A stretch of DNA of 64,000 nt from Arthrobacter sp. 135MFCol5.1 (GCF_000374865.1 NZ_KB895453.1:310001-374000), one strand, 5' to 3'; counted from the first letter of the stretch, positions 43,809 to 53,722 are shown. The notes: generated by a model from the sequence alone, not told the origin. Made by a program: numbers and translations.

Positions 43809-45668
43809 ATGCCTGCACTTCGCTCTAAAACTGTCACCCACGGCCGCAACATGGCCGGAGCCCGCGCACTGCTGCGCGCCTCCGGCGTCGCCAACGCGGA
43901 TATCGGCAAGCCGATCATCGCCGTGGCCAACTCTTTCACCGAATTCGTCCCCGGCCATACCCACCTTGCCCCCGTGGGCAGGATCGTCTCCGATGCGATC
44001 CTCGCCGCCGGTGCCGTGCCGCGCGAGTTCAACACCATTGCCGTGGATGACGGCATCGCAATGGGCCACAGCGGCATGCTGTACTCGCTGCCGTCCCGCG
44101 ACCTGATCGCCGATTCCGTGGAGTACATGGTCAACGCGCACTGCGCCGACGCCCTGGTCTGCATCTCCAACTGCGACAAGATCACCCCGGGCATGCTCAT
44201 GGCGGCCCTGCGCCTGAACATCCCCGTGGTCTTCGTCTCGGGCGGCCCGATGGAAGCCGGCCGCGTGACCCTGACCGACGGCTCCGTCCGGTCACTGGAC
44301 CTGGTGAACGCGATTGCCGACGCCGTGGACGAGTCCATCTCGGATGCCGACATCAACCTCATCGAAGAGAATGCCTGCCCCACCTGCGGTTCCTGCTCCG
44401 GCATGTTCACCGCCAACTCGATGAACTGCCTCACCGAGGCCATCGGCCTGTCCCTGCCGGGCAACGGCTCCGTACTGGCCACCCATACCGCCCGCAAGGC
44501 GCTATACGAGAAGGCCGGCGCCACCGTCGTCGAGCTGGTCAAGCGCTATTACGACGGCGACGACGAGTCCGTGCTGCCGCGCTCGATCGCCACCGCCAAG
44601 GCCTTCGACAACGCCATGGCCCTGGACATCTCCATGGGCGGCTCCACCAACACCATCCTGCACCTGCTGGCCGCCGCCCAGGAGGCGGGCGTGGACTACG
44701 GCCTGGCCGAGATGGACGCCAAATCCCGCCAGGTGCCCTGCCTGGCCAAGGTGGCACCCAACGTCGCCAAGGACAAGACCTACTACATGGAGGACGTGCA
44801 CCGTGCCGGCGGCATCCCGGCCCTGCTGGGCGAGCTGAACCGCGGCGGACTCCTGCACAAGGACGTCCACTCCGTCCACTCCAATGACCTGGACGGCTGG
44901 CTGGATGACTGGGACATCCGCGGCGGAAAGGCCACCGAAGAAGCGAAGGCACTCTGGCACGCGGCCCCCGGCGGCGTCCGCTCCTCCACCGCGTTCTCGC
45001 AGTCGAACGAGTGGACTTCCCTGGACACGGACGCGGCGGAAGGCTGCATCCGCTCCGTGGAGCACGCGTACTCCAAGGACGGCGGCCTGGCCGTGCTCCA
45101 CGGCAATGTGGCCGTCGACGGCGCCGTGGTGAAGACCGCAGGCGTTGACGAGTCCATCTGGGTCTTCTCCGGCCCGGCCGTGGTGTGCGAATCCCAGGAT
45201 GAAGCCGTGGAGAAGATCCTGAACAAGACCGTCAAGGAAGGCGACGTGGTGGTCATCCGCTACGAAGGCCCCCGCGGCGGTCCCGGCATGCAGGAAATGC
45301 TCTACCCAACGTCGTTCCTCAAGGGCCGCGGCCTGGGCAAGAAGTGCGCCCTCATCACCGACGGCCGTTTCTCCGGCGGCACGTCCGGCCTGTCGATCGG
45401 CCACATTTCGCCGGAGGCTGCCTCCGGCGGCGCCATCGCCCTGGTGGAGGACGGCGACATCATCAGCATCGACATCACGCAGCGCTCCATGCAGCTGGAG
45501 GTCTCTGACGAGGTCCTGGCCGAGCGCCGCGAGAAGCTGGAGGTCAACGGCGGTTACAAGCCCAAGGACCGGGACCGCCAGGTTTCCGCTGCCCTGCGCG
45601 CCTACGCCGCCATGGCCCTCTCGGCGGACAAGGGTGCCGTCCGGGACGTGTCGCTGCTGGAGCGGTAA
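43809..45668 (+). CDS. ilvD: Dihydroxy-acid dehydratase
   Basis: 619 aa. Iron-sulfur Cys and substrate motifs: [40 protein letters not shown] and, near the end, [20 protein letters not shown]. It dehydrates 2,3-dihydroxy acids to 2-keto acids in branched-chain amino acid synthesis. The start [20 protein letters not shown] is the family norm; in-frame ATGs at 43779 and 43800 are alternatives. Lies alone, away from other ilv genes. Confidence 0.93.
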   Translation: MPALRSKTVTHGRNMAGARALLRASGVANADIGKPIIAVANSFTEFVPGHTHLAPVGRIVSDAILAAGAVPREFNTIAVDDGIAMGHSGMLYSLPSRDLIADSVEYMVNAHCADALVCISNCDKITPGMLMAALRLNIPVVFVSGGPMEAGRVTLTDGSVRSLDLVNAIADAVDESISDADINLIEENACPTCGSCSGMFTANSMNCLTEAIGLSLPGNGSVLATHTARKALYEKAGATVVELVKRYYDGDDESVLPRSIATAKAFDNAMALDISMGGSTNTILHLLAAAQEAGVDYGLAEMDAKSRQVPCLAKVAPNVAKDKTYYMEDVHRAGGIPALLGELNRGGLLHKDVHSVHSNDLDGWLDDWDIRGGKATEEAKALWHAAPGGVRSSTAFSQSNEWTSLDTDAAEGCIRSVEHAYSKDGGLAVLHGNVAVDGAVVKTAGVDESIWVFSGPAVVCESQDEAVEKILNKTVKEGDVVVIRYEGPRGGPGMQEMLYPTSFLKGRGLGKKCALITDGRFSGGTSGLSIGHISPEAASGGAIALVEDGDIISIDITQRSMQLEVSDEVLAERREKLEVNGGYKPKDRDRQVSAALRAYAAMALSADKGAVRDVSLLER

Positions 45669-45768
45669 CGCTGGTTCCTGGCGGGGGAAGGGCAGGTCCA
45701 TTGGCCCTCCTCTGCCAGGGAATTCGGCGCCACACTTGAAGGGTCATCGTCGGGCCCGGGGAGGTGTG

Positions 45769-46539
45769 GTGCGCAGGTTTGAACCGTCCCTCGCGGCAGC
45801 CGCCCTCGTGATGGTGCTGCTGGCGGGCTGCTCTCCGCAGCCGGCAAGTCCACAGCCCTCGCGGTCCTCCGCTGTTGCCTCCGCAGCGGCGACCGGAGCG
45901 CCCGCCCCGCCGACGCCGTCGGACGTTCCGTCCTCACCGCCCGCAGAAACAGCGCCCGGCGCTCCCGCGGTCAGTTCCGCCGCGGCGGCCTGGACCACGT
46001 TTACGACGGCGGATGGCAGCATGGCGTTCGACCTTCCCGCCGACTGGCGCGTCAAGGACCCTGCGGGTGAACTGGCCGAGGGTGGCGGGGCATTCGCCGA
46101 GGTCCGGAACCAGGCCGGAAAGATAATGGCCACGCTGAGGACCAACATGGCCACCGGATCCACCTGCACCGAAAGGTACCCCTACGAAATCCTGGACACG
46201 GTGGACGTCCCGGCGCTTGTCCAGGGCGGAGAGGTGCCGCAGTTCGTGTTCGAATCCCGTGCGAATGCCCCGACCCCCGGCCTGTACAGCACCCCGGCTG
46301 CCGGTTACGGCATCACCTCGGGCCCCGCGGCCAGCGGACCGGACGCGTGCCCCATCTTCCAGTTCTTCAGGTGGCCCCCAAACGCTGCCATGTTCGGGGC
46401 GTCCTACGACCCCAACAACAACGCGACGCCAGGGGACCCGTCGCTCCCGTACCTGGACCTCGCCCGGAAGTACCGGGGCACGTCCGAGTATTCGGATATC
46501 AGGAAGATGATCACCTCGCTGCGGCCGGTGCAGCACTAG
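45769..46539 (+). CDS. Lipoprotein of unknown function
   Basis: 256 aa from GTG 45769, four bases after GGGGAGG. Signal peptide VRRFEPSLAAAALVMVLLAG with lipobox LAGC (Cys21), then a ~60-residue Ser/Pro/Ala linker spanning the wall, then a folded domain starting near FTTADGSMAFDLPADWRV, a pattern seen in many actinobacterial envelope lipoproteins. Two Cys (STCTERY and DACPIFQ) may form a disulfide. Role unknown. Confidence 0.75.
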   Translation: MRRFEPSLAAAALVMVLLAGCSPQPASPQPSRSSAVASAAATGAPAPPTPSDVPSSPPAETAPGAPAVSSAAAAWTTFTTADGSMAFDLPADWRVKDPAGELAEGGGAFAEVRNQAGKIMATLRTNMATGSTCTERYPYEILDTVDVPALVQGGEVPQFVFESRANAPTPGLYSTPAAGYGITSGPAASGPDACPIFQFFRWPPNAAMFGASYDPNNNATPGDPSLPYLDLARKYRGTSEYSDIRKMITSLRPVQH

Positions 46540-46624
46540 CCGGACGCTGTTGGCAGGGGGGCGCCCGGCCAATGGGGGACCAACGCCCCGCCCTGCCGTC
46601 CTGCCCCTCCGGTACCCTTTTCAC

Positions 46625-47443
46625 ATGGTGCAGGAAGTGGCCGATTACCGGGCGGAAGGCATCCTGCTCGCCGGGGCGGGACGGGCCATCCTGCTGCAGC
46701 TTGCCAATCCCGCCATCGGCCGCGGGGTGGCGGCACACAGCATCTTCACCGAGCGTCCCGTCAACCGGCTCAAGGGCACGCTCACCTATGTTTACGCCGT
46801 CGTGTACGGAACCGATGAGCAGGTGCATGAGGTGCGCCGCAGGGTGAACCGGGCCCATGCCCCCGTGCGGCGCATTCCCGACGAATCGTCCGCCGGGTAC
46901 AGCGCCTTCGATCCCGCGCTGCAGCTTTGGGTGGCGGCCACGCTCTACGACACAGCGCTCACCGTCATTGAGAAGATCTACGGCCCGCTCGATGAAGCCG
47001 CCGCGGACGCCATGTATCGGGACTATGCACGGCTCGGTACGGCGCTGCAGGTCCCGCCGGCCATGTGGCCCGCGGACCGGGCAGCGTTCGGCCGCTACTG
47101 GCAGGAGCAGCTCGCCGCCCTGCGGGTGGAAGCCGAAGGCGCCCAGGTTGGCCGTGGCCTGCTGTACCCGGAAAACACCGCCTTCTGGTACCGGGCCATG
47201 ATGCCCTCGGCACGCTTCCTGACCGCCGGGCTGCTGCCAGGCCAGCTGCGGAAGGACTTCGGCCTCGCCTGGAGCGACCGTCACGAGCGGCGCTTCAACC
47301 TGACCATGCGCGTCCTGGCGGTGGCCTACCCCAAACTTCCACGGGGAACCCGGCACTGGTTCAAGGACTACTGCCTGGGCGAGCTCGACAAGGACCTGCA
47401 CGGGAACGGCCGGCTGCAGCAGCGCCAGGGGAGCCGTGCGTAG
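46625..47443 (+). CDS. MpaB-like oxygenase (DUF2236 family)
   Basis: 272 aa. Family features: AEGILLAGAGRAILLQLANP, HSIFTERPVNRLKGTLTYVY, VNRAHAPVRRI (the conserved His), LWVAATLYDTAL and YCLGELDK. Members include latex-clearing-protein relatives and mycophenolic-acid MpaB, heme-dependent oxygenases, but the substrate is open. No clear ribosome site at ATG 46625; TTG and other upstream starts exist. Overlaps the DUF817 gene by eight bases. Confidence 0.78.
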   Translation: MVQEVADYRAEGILLAGAGRAILLQLANPAIGRGVAAHSIFTERPVNRLKGTLTYVYAVVYGTDEQVHEVRRRVNRAHAPVRRIPDESSAGYSAFDPALQLWVAATLYDTALTVIEKIYGPLDEAAADAMYRDYARLGTALQVPPAMWPADRAAFGRYWQEQLAALRVEAEGAQVGRGLLYPENTAFWYRAMMPSARFLTAGLLPGQLRKDFGLAWSDRHERRFNLTMRVLAVAYPKLPRGTRHWFKDYCLGELDKDLHGNGRLQQRQGSRA

Positions 47444-48332
47444 TTCCACCCCCGTCGAGCAGAGGATCGACGACTACGCCCGCCGCTTCCTGGCCACGGC
47501 CCCGGCCCGCGGCGCCAAGGCACGGCTCACCGAGTTCGCCGTTTTCGGCCTCAAGCAGGGCTGGGCCTGCATCTTCGGAGCCGCGCTCCTGGCCGTGCTC
47601 ATGGCCGCCCGGCTGTGGTACCCGGACGATGCGGTGCTGGCGCGGAACGACTTCCTGACGCTCGCCGCCGTCGTCATCCAGGTCCTCATGGTCGCGTTCA
47701 AACTGGAAACCCTGAAGGAGCTGCGCGTCATCGTCCTGTTCCACCTGGTGGGGACCGTGATGGAACTGTTCAAGACGGACGTCGGCTCCTGGTCCTACGA
47801 GGCCGAGGGCGTCCTCCGGATCGGGGCTGTACCGCTCTTCAGCGGCTTCATGTATGCCGCCGTGGGCTCGTACATGGTGCGTGTCTACCGGCTCTTCGAC
47901 CTCAGGTTCGCTGCCTACCCGAGGCGCTGGATCACTGCCATCCTCGCCGGCGCCATCTACGCCAACTTCTTCACCCACCACTACATCTGGGACCTGCGCT
48001 GGGTGCTGCTGGCCGCCGTCGTGGTTGTCTATGGCCGCTGCGTGATGCACTTCCGTGTCTTCCGCAAGGAGTTCCGCATGCCGCTGGTGGTTTCCTTCCT
48101 GCTGGTGGCACTGTTCATCTGGATCGCCGAGAACATTGCCACCTGGTCCGGGGCCTGGCTCTACCCCAGCCAGGCCGCAGGCTGGCATCCGGTGGGCCAG
48201 GAGAAACTCGTGGCCTGGTTCCTGCTGATGCTCATCTCCGTGGTGCTGGTGGCCTGGGTCTACAAGCCCCGGCCGCCGGAACCACGAGGCATACGACGCA
48301 GGGACATTCCGTCGGCTGCACTGCCGCGCTAA
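47436..48332 (+). CDS. DUF817-family membrane protein
   Basis: 298 aa, about eight helices, with conserved ARLTEFAVFGLKQGWACIFG, VGTVMELFKTDVGSWSYEAE and YANFFTHHYIWDLRWVLL plus NIATWSGAWLYPSQAAGW. His, Trp and Glu residues within helices resemble carotenoid or lipid desaturase-type membrane proteins, but function is unknown. GTG 47436 overlaps the MpaB-like gene by eight bases, so translation is coupled. Confidence 0.8.
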   Translation: MRSSTPVEQRIDDYARRFLATAPARGAKARLTEFAVFGLKQGWACIFGAALLAVLMAARLWYPDDAVLARNDFLTLAAVVIQVLMVAFKLETLKELRVIVLFHLVGTVMELFKTDVGSWSYEAEGVLRIGAVPLFSGFMYAAVGSYMVRVYRLFDLRFAAYPRRWITAILAGAIYANFFTHHYIWDLRWVLLAAVVVVYGRCVMHFRVFRKEFRMPLVVSFLLVALFIWIAENIATWSGAWLYPSQAAGWHPVGQEKLVAWFLLMLISVVLVAWVYKPRPPEPRGIRRRDIPSAALPR

Positions 48333-48337
48333 AGGGG

Positions 48338-48395
48338 GTCTGCCAAGACCCGTTTCAGCAGGGCCCTCGCTAGGGCTTCGGGACCACGCTTTGAT
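48338..48395 (+). promoter_or_regulatory. Shared 33-bp element, copy A, before the MFS gene
   Basis: 48338-48370 matches 56784-56816 at 28 of 33 positions (core GTCTGCCAAGACCCGTTTC), and both are followed by TTTGATG exactly 52 bases after the element start. A third, weaker copy lies at 57940-57972. It is partly dyadic (GCC-N-AAC..GTTTC-GC), consistent with an operator over a promoter. Confidence 0.65.
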
Positions 48396-48402
48396 GGACT
48401 GT

Positions 48403-49629
48403 ATGTCTCCCGAAACCACAACCATCAGTACCGGCGCGCCGCAACAAACCTCTGGCAGCGAGCATCGCCAGGCCCACTGGGGAGGCGTCTTTGCGATGTC
48501 GCTGTGCGTCTTCGCCCTGATCGCCTCGGAGTTCATGCCGGTCAGCCTGCTCACACCAATGGCAGCGGACCTCCAGGTCTCCGAAGGGATGGTGGGGCAG
48601 GGCATCGCGGTCTCCGGCCTGTTCGCGGTCCTCACCAGCCTGTCCGTCTCCCGCCTGGCCGGCAGCCTTAACCGCAAGGCCCTGCTGCTGGGCCTCACGG
48701 CGTTGATGGCGGTCTCCGGGGCACTGGTGGCCCTGGCGCCGGGATACCTGCTCTTCATGATCGGCCGCGCCCTCATCGGCGTGGTGATCGGGGGATTCTG
48801 GTCCCTTTCCGCGGCCACCGCCATGCGGCTGGTCCCGCCCCACCAGGTGCCGCGCGCCCTGGCGATCTTCAATGGCGGCAATGCCCTCGCCACCGTCCTG
48901 GCCGCCCCGCTGGGCAGCTGGCTGGGCGCCGTCATGGGCTGGCGGGCAGCCTTCTTCTGCCTGGTTCCACTGGCCGCCGTTGCTTTGGCCTGGCAGTGGT
49001 TCAGCCTTCCGTCCATGTCGGTGGACAAGCCGCGGGAAGCGGGAAGCATCCTGGCGATCTTCGCCGCGTTCAAGAACCGCCAGGTGGCCTGGGGCATGGC
49101 CGCATGCGGGTCCTTCTTCATGGGACAGTTCGTCCTGTTCACCTACATCCGCCCGTTCCTGGAACGGGTGACGCGGGTTGATGCGGCTACGGTTTCCTTG
49201 GTCCTGCTGGTGCTGGGCGTGGCAGGCTTTGCCGGCACCATGCTGATCGGCCGGTTCCTGGGGAAACGCCTGTACCGGACGCTCGCCACCATTCCCGCGC
49301 TCATGGCCGTCATTGCGGCGCTGCTCGTGCCGGCGGGCGGCTGGTTCGCCGCCGTCGTGGTTCTTTTGGGTTTGTGGGGCTTGCTGTCAACGGCCGCGCC
49401 GGTGGGCTGGTGGAGCTGGGTCGCCGAGGCCATGCCGCACGACGCCGAGGCAGGCGGCGGCTTGATGGTGGCCGTAGTCCAGACCTCGATCGCCATTGGC
49501 TCAACCCTGGGCGGCCTCCTGTTCGACTCCGCCGGTTACGGCGGCACCTTCGTTGCCAGCGCAACGGTCCTGTCCGCCGCCGGCGTCCTGGCCTTCGTGA
49601 CTGCCAAGGCCACGCACCGGATGGCGTGA
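48403..49629 (+). CDS. MFS transporter, DHA1 type (AraJ/YdhP-like exporter)
   Basis: 408 aa, twelve helices: VFAMSLCVFALIASEFMPVS, SVSRLAGSLNRKALLLGLTA, MIGRALIGVVIGGFWSLSA and GGLLFDSAGYGGTF are the marks of the YdhP/NepI exporter branch. Likely proton-driven efflux of sugars, nucleosides or drugs. ATG 48403 lies right after a conserved TTTGATG promoter part, so it may be leaderless; ATG 48394 is another option. Shares its upstream element with two alcohol dehydrogenase genes at 57-58 kb. Confidence 0.83.
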   Translation: MSPETTTISTGAPQQTSGSEHRQAHWGGVFAMSLCVFALIASEFMPVSLLTPMAADLQVSEGMVGQGIAVSGLFAVLTSLSVSRLAGSLNRKALLLGLTALMAVSGALVALAPGYLLFMIGRALIGVVIGGFWSLSAATAMRLVPPHQVPRALAIFNGGNALATVLAAPLGSWLGAVMGWRAAFFCLVPLAAVALAWQWFSLPSMSVDKPREAGSILAIFAAFKNRQVAWGMAACGSFFMGQFVLFTYIRPFLERVTRVDAATVSLVLLVLGVAGFAGTMLIGRFLGKRLYRTLATIPALMAVIAALLVPAGGWFAAVVVLLGLWGLLSTAAPVGWWSWVAEAMPHDAEAGGGLMVAVVQTSIAIGSTLGGLLFDSAGYGGTFVASATVLSAAGVLAFVTAKATHRMA

Positions 49630-49669
49630 CCAACAGATTTCCAGCCAACCGAATCAACAGGAGGAGACC

Positions 49670-50065
49670 ATGAAGTTCACCAAGAGCGGCGGCCAGACCG
49701 GCGCCGGGCCAAAGGAATGGTTCACGGGGACGGTGCAGATCGACGGGATCCGCAATCCCGATGAACAGTCGGCCATCGGCTGCGCCCATGTCCGTTTCGC
49801 CCCGGGTGCCCGCACCGCGTGGCACCACCACCCGAAGGGCCAGACCCTCTACGTCACCGACGGCATCGGGCTGGTGGCCCGCCGCGGCGGCGAGGTCCAG
49901 GAAATCCGTCCGGGCGACGTCGTCTACATCGAGCCCGGCGAGGAACACTGGCACGGGGCCACCCCCGAGCGGTTCATGGCGCACGTGGCCATGCAGGAAG
50001 CTGATGCGGACGGCCAGGTGGTCACCTGGCTCGACCACGTCACTGACGAGGAATACGGGGCCTAG
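49670..50065 (+). CDS. Small cupin protein
   Basis: 131 aa single cupin. Metal ligands: TAWHHHPKGQTLYVTDG (His-rich motif 1) and PGDVVYIEPGEEHWHGATPE (motif 2). The pattern is that of hydroxynitrile-lyase/carboxymuconolactone-decarboxylase-like cupins common in actinobacteria; catalytic role uncertain. GGAGGAG precedes ATG 49670, 41 bases after the MFS stop, so it may be co-transcribed with it. Confidence 0.82.
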   Translation: MKFTKSGGQTGAGPKEWFTGTVQIDGIRNPDEQSAIGCAHVRFAPGARTAWHHHPKGQTLYVTDGIGLVARRGGEVQEIRPGDVVYIEPGEEHWHGATPERFMAHVAMQEADADGQVVTWLDHVTDEEYGA

Positions 50066-50087
50066 CTCCCGTCCCGGACAGGAAAAA

Positions 50088-50125
50088 GAGCGGACGACGC
50101 CGGAAGAATCCGGCGCCGTCCGCTC
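50088..50125 (-). terminator. Rho-independent terminator for the universal stress protein gene
   Basis: A 17-bp stem with one mismatch (50088-50104 and 50109-50125, loop AGAA) is preceded on the plus strand by AAAAA, which reads as a T-run on the minus strand. It lies between convergent stops at 50065 and 50145. The core is again GCGGACGACG. Confidence 0.75.
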
Positions 50126-50144
50126 TCCTCGTCGCGGGGAAGGG

Positions 50145-50567
50145 TCAGTCGTCGTAGGTGTTGGCGATGTAGACATCGCACGGGGCGTTGTGCGCCACGC
50201 TGTTGGCGACACTGCCCAGGAGCCGGCCGATGCCGCGCATCCTGCGGTTACCCACCACGATCAACCGGGCGTCCAGGCGGATCGCTTCCTTGATCAGGGA
50301 ATCGGCGGGCTTGCCCCGGGCAGCGAAGTGGGTGACCTCCACCCCGGGCCGGGAGTTGGCCAGGTCCTTCGCCACGATCTCCGAGCTGTCCGCATTGGAA
50401 ATCCTGACCTTGTCCGAACCCACGCCGAAAGTTTCGGCGGTTTCGCTTTCAAACCCGGTCACCACATGCAGTGATGCTCCCAGCGATTCCGCCAGGCCCA
50501 AGGCCACTTCCGCTGCCTTCCGTGCCGACGGGCTCGCGTCCACGCCTACAACCACTACTCCACTCAT
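50145..50567 (-). CDS. Universal stress protein (UspA) family
   Basis: 140 aa, one Usp domain: VVVVGVDASPSARKAAEVAL start and the C-terminal ATP-binding segment VVGNRRMRGIGRLLGSVANS followed by VAHNAPCDVYI, the G2xG9xGS/T pattern of ATP-binding members. Helps survival under stress or starvation. ATG 50567 has AAGGAG at good spacing. A classic T-run terminator follows. Confidence 0.88.
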   Translation of the reverse strand: MSGVVVVGVDASPSARKAAEVALGLAESLGASLHVVTGFESETAETFGVGSDKVRISNADSSEIVAKDLANSRPGVEVTHFAARGKPADSLIKEAIRLDARLIVVGNRRMRGIGRLLGSVANSVAHNAPCDVYIANTYDD

Positions 50568-50680
50568 CCTGCACTCCTTCGTTAGTCCTGGCGCAATGTC
50601 CACCTGCCAGTCTAGGGAGTACCCCCGTCATGCTTCGGTATCACACAGTTGCTGCCGCAAACGCCGCCGCTGCCTGCCCA

Positions 50681-52060
50681 TCAAAACGCCGAACCGATCG
50701 AGGCCAGTTCAGGGGCGGCAGCTCCGGCGTACCGGTTCTCCGGACGCGCCAACCCATAGTGCTCCCGCAGGGTCCGTCCGGTGTACTCGGTGCGGAACAG
50801 TCCGCGCTCCTGGAGGATGGGCACCACCTGGTCCACAAAGGTTTCCAGCCCGGAGGGGAGCACCGGCGGCATGATGTTGAAGCCGTCCGCCGCGCCGCCG
50901 TCGAACCATTCCTGGATGGCGTCTGCCACCTGCTCGGGCGTGCCGGTGAAGGTGCGGTGTCCGCGGCCGCCGCCCAGCCGGCCGATCAGCTGCCTCACCG
51001 TGAGCTGCTCGCGGCGGGCCATTTGCACGATCAAGGTGTAGCGGCTCTTGGCCCCCTCGATCTCATCCTCGCTGGGCAGGTTGGCCGGCAGTTGGCGGTC
51101 CAGGGGCAGGTCCTCCGGGTCCACGCGGAGGGTCCTGGCCAGCTGGATCCGGGCGTACTCCGGCTTGATCAGCCGGTCCAGTTCGCGCTCCAGCTCCAGG
51201 GCCTGCTCCTCGGTGGCACCGATGACCGGGACAATGCCCGGCAGGATCTTGATGGTTTCCGGGTCGCGCCCGGCGGCTGCGGTGCGGGCCTTGAGGTCGC
51301 GGTAGAAGTCCTGCGCGTCGGCCAGGGTCTGGTGTGCGGTGAAGACGGCATCCGCATAACGGGCGGCGAGGTCCTTGCCGTCCTCGGACGAACCGGCCTG
51401 GACAACCAAGGGATGGCCCTGCGGCGACCGGGGAACATTGAGGGGGCCGCGGACTTTGAAGTGCGTGCCCTGGTGGTCGATGGTGCGGATCTTGTCCGCG
51501 TCGCCCCATACGCCGCCGGCCTTGTCTGCCAGCACGGCGTCGTCCTGCCAGCTGTCCCAGAGTTTCTGCGCCACCTCGATGAATTCGGCGGCACGCTCGT
51601 ACCGGACGGCGTGGGCGGGCTGATCGTCCACGCCGAAGTTCCGGGCGGCGTCGGGGCCGGCTGTGGTTACCACGTTCCAGCCGGCGCGGCCGCCGCTGGC
51701 CCAGTCCACCGAGGCGAAACGGCGGGCCAGGTTGAACGGCTCGTTGTAGGTGGTGGAGGCGGTGGCGATCAGCCCGATGCGTTCGGTGGCGCCCGCGATG
51801 GCCGTGAGCAGCACCGTGGGCTCCAGCTTGCCGCCCGGGCGGCGGCCCACCTCGCCGAACAGGACGGGGGAGTCGGCAAAGAAGATCGAATCGAGCTTGC
51901 CGCGCTCGGCTGTTTGGGCGAGCTTTTGGTAGTGCCCAATGTTCGTGCCCGCGTGCGGGTCGCTTTCCGGCAACCGCCAGGATGCTTCGTGGTGGCCAGT
52001 GCTCATCAGGAAGGCGTTGAGGTGAAGCTGGCGGTCGGTGGGCTGGTTGTTGGCAGTCAT
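50681..52060 (-). CDS. LLM-class flavin-dependent monooxygenase (NtaA/SnaA/DszA type)
   Basis: 459 aa. Family signature: LHLNAFLMSTGHHEASWRLP, ERGKLDSIFFADSP, GATERIGLIATASTTYNEPF, ASGGRAGWNVVTT and the late NIMPPVLPSGLETFVDQVVP. These FMNH2-dependent enzymes oxidise compounds such as dibenzothiophene sulfone, nitrilotriacetate or sulfonates. Last in the unit after SsuABC-like transport genes, so sulfur release from an organosulfur compound is most likely. AAGGAAA precedes ATG 52060. Confidence 0.88.
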   Translation of the reverse strand: MTANNQPTDRQLHLNAFLMSTGHHEASWRLPESDPHAGTNIGHYQKLAQTAERGKLDSIFFADSPVLFGEVGRRPGGKLEPTVLLTAIAGATERIGLIATASTTYNEPFNLARRFASVDWASGGRAGWNVVTTAGPDAARNFGVDDQPAHAVRYERAAEFIEVAQKLWDSWQDDAVLADKAGGVWGDADKIRTIDHQGTHFKVRGPLNVPRSPQGHPLVVQAGSSEDGKDLAARYADAVFTAHQTLADAQDFYRDLKARTAAAGRDPETIKILPGIVPVIGATEEQALELERELDRLIKPEYARIQLARTLRVDPEDLPLDRQLPANLPSEDEIEGAKSRYTLIVQMARREQLTVRQLIGRLGGGRGHRTFTGTPEQVADAIQEWFDGGAADGFNIMPPVLPSGLETFVDQVVPILQERGLFRTEYTGRTLREHYGLARPENRYAGAAAPELASIGSAF

Positions 52061-52121
52061 GGCTGTTTCCTTGCTGGATGGAGGGAAGGGGCGTGGGTTT
52101 CGGCAGGCGCAGCCACCGGGG

Positions 52122-52892
52122 TCAGTGGCCCGCCGTTGCTTCGACGCCGAGTGCGGCCAGGAGATCGCGGCGGAGGGCCTCGTGTCCGGCGGCGTCTGCG
52201 GAGGTGCGGATGGGTTCCGGCACGGGCCGGACCGTGGCGATCCGGCCCTGGTCCAGGACCACGATCCGGTCAGCAAGCGCAATGGCCTCGTCCACGTCGT
52301 GCGTGACCAGCAGGACGGCGGGACGATGTGCTGCCACCAGGTCCTGTAGCAGTCCGTGCATCCTGATCCGGGTCAGCGCGTCCAGGGCGCCGAACGGCTC
52401 GTCGGCCAGCAGCAGCTGGGGTTCGCGGACCAGTGAACGGGCCAGCGCCACACGCTGCTGTTCGCCGCCGGAGAGTTGGTGCGGCCATGCTTTTTCACGT
52501 CCGGCGAGCCCCACTTCCGCGAGGGCCTTGCGGGCCCGGGCCCCGGCGTCGTGCTCCCGGACGCCCAGGGTGACATTGCCCAGCACGCTGTCCCACGGCA
52601 GCAGCCGGGAGTCCTGGAAGACCACGGAGACGCGGTCCGGGACGCTGATCACGCCGCTGCCGCGGACGTCGTGGTCCAGCCCGGCGAGGGCGCGCAGCAG
52701 CGTGCTCTTGCCGCAGCCGCTGGGTCCGAGCAGGGCCACGAACTCGCCGGGCGCGATGTCCAGGTCCACACCGTCCAGGACACTCTTGGTACCGAAGCTG
52801 CGGATGAGCCCGCGGACTGAAACAGCGGCGCCGGACTTAGTGCCGGCGGGGGAGGGGGCGAGGGCGGTCAGCCCGCCAGGGTGCGCTGCCAT
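52122..52892 (-). CDS. ABC transporter ATP-binding protein (SsuB/TauB-like)
   Basis: 256 aa. Walker A LLGPSGCGKSTLLRALAGLD, Q-loop VSVVFQDSRLLPW, signature HQLSGGEQQRVALARSL, Walker B LLLADEPFGALDAL and H-loop VLLVTHDVDEAIALAD. Close to nitrate/sulfonate/taurine transporters. ATG 52892 with AAAGG upstream overlaps the permease gene by 25 bases. Ends 61 bases before the monooxygenase start. Confidence 0.9.
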   Translation of the reverse strand: MAAHPGGLTALAPSPAGTKSGAAVSVRGLIRSFGTKSVLDGVDLDIAPGEFVALLGPSGCGKSTLLRALAGLDHDVRGSGVISVPDRVSVVFQDSRLLPWDSVLGNVTLGVREHDAGARARKALAEVGLAGREKAWPHQLSGGEQQRVALARSLVREPQLLLADEPFGALDALTRIRMHGLLQDLVAAHRPAVLLVTHDVDEAIALADRIVVLDQGRIATVRPVPEPIRTSADAAGHEALRRDLLAALGVEATAGH

Positions 52893-53722
52893 GAGAGGGC
52901 CTTTCGTTCGATGAAACGGACAATGCCGTCGGAGAGGAGGCCAAGGATGCCGTAGACGGCAAGGCCCAGGATGATGATGTTGGTCTGGCCGTAGGTGCGG
53001 GCGAGCTCCATCATGTAGCCGATCCCGCTGGTGGCGTTGATCTGTTCCACCACCACCAGGGACACCCAGGCGCCGGTCACCGCGAAGCGCAGGCCCAGGA
53101 AGAAACCGGGCAGGGCTCCGGGGAGGACCACCTTGCGGATGAAGCCGGCCCGGCCCAGGCCCACCGTCTGGGCAAGTTCGACGAACCGCAGGTCGATGCC
53201 GCGCAGCCCGGCATGGGTCTGCAGGTAGACGGGGACAAAGACGCCCAGGGTGATGGTGAGGACCTTCATGGTCTCGTCGATGCCGAACCACAGGATGAGC
53301 AGTGGGATCAGGGCCAGGCCGGGGATGGCGCGCTTGATCTGCACCGGCCCGTCGATGAGTGCTTCACCGATCCGGCTCAGCCCGGACAGCAGGGCCAGCA
53401 CCGCTCCCACCAGGATGCCGAAGAACAGTCCCAGGCCGGCGCGCTGGGCGGAGATCGCCAGGTTCTCCTGGAGCCGGCCGTCGGCGATGAGCTCACCGGC
53501 GGCGGCCACGACGGTCCAGGGTTCGGAGAGGATGCGCGGGTCCAGAGCCCCGGTGGCGGAAGCAGCTGTCCACAGCAGCAGCAAAGCGGACGGGCCCACC
53601 CAGGCGAGCCGCCGTCGTCGTCCGGGCCCGAGCCTCCTGCCTGTGGGCCGCACGTCTGGCCGGCCAGCCTGCGCCGGGTCCTGGTGCGGTGCGACGACGG
53701 GACGGTCCAGGACCGCGCTCAT
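52868..53722 (-). CDS. ABC transporter permease (SsuC/TauC-like)
   Basis: 284 aa, six helices in a BPD_transp domain with the EAA loop LRFVELAQTVGLGRAGFIRK and IVGAVLAL-type helix GLFFGILVGAVLALLSGLSR. A ~55-residue polar, Arg/Pro-rich N-terminus precedes the first helix. Pairs with the ATPase downstream and the binding protein upstream, whose stop it overlaps by four bases (ATGA). Confidence 0.9.
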   Translation of the reverse strand: MSAVLDRPVVAPHQDPAQAGRPDVRPTGRRLGPGRRRRLAWVGPSALLLLWTAASATGALDPRILSEPWTVVAAAGELIADGRLQENLAISAQRAGLGLFFGILVGAVLALLSGLSRIGEALIDGPVQIKRAIPGLALIPLLILWFGIDETMKVLTITLGVFVPVYLQTHAGLRGIDLRFVELAQTVGLGRAGFIRKVVLPGALPGFFLGLRFAVTGAWVSLVVVEQINATSGIGYMMELARTYGQTNIIILGLAVYGILGLLSDGIVRFIERKALSWQRTLAG

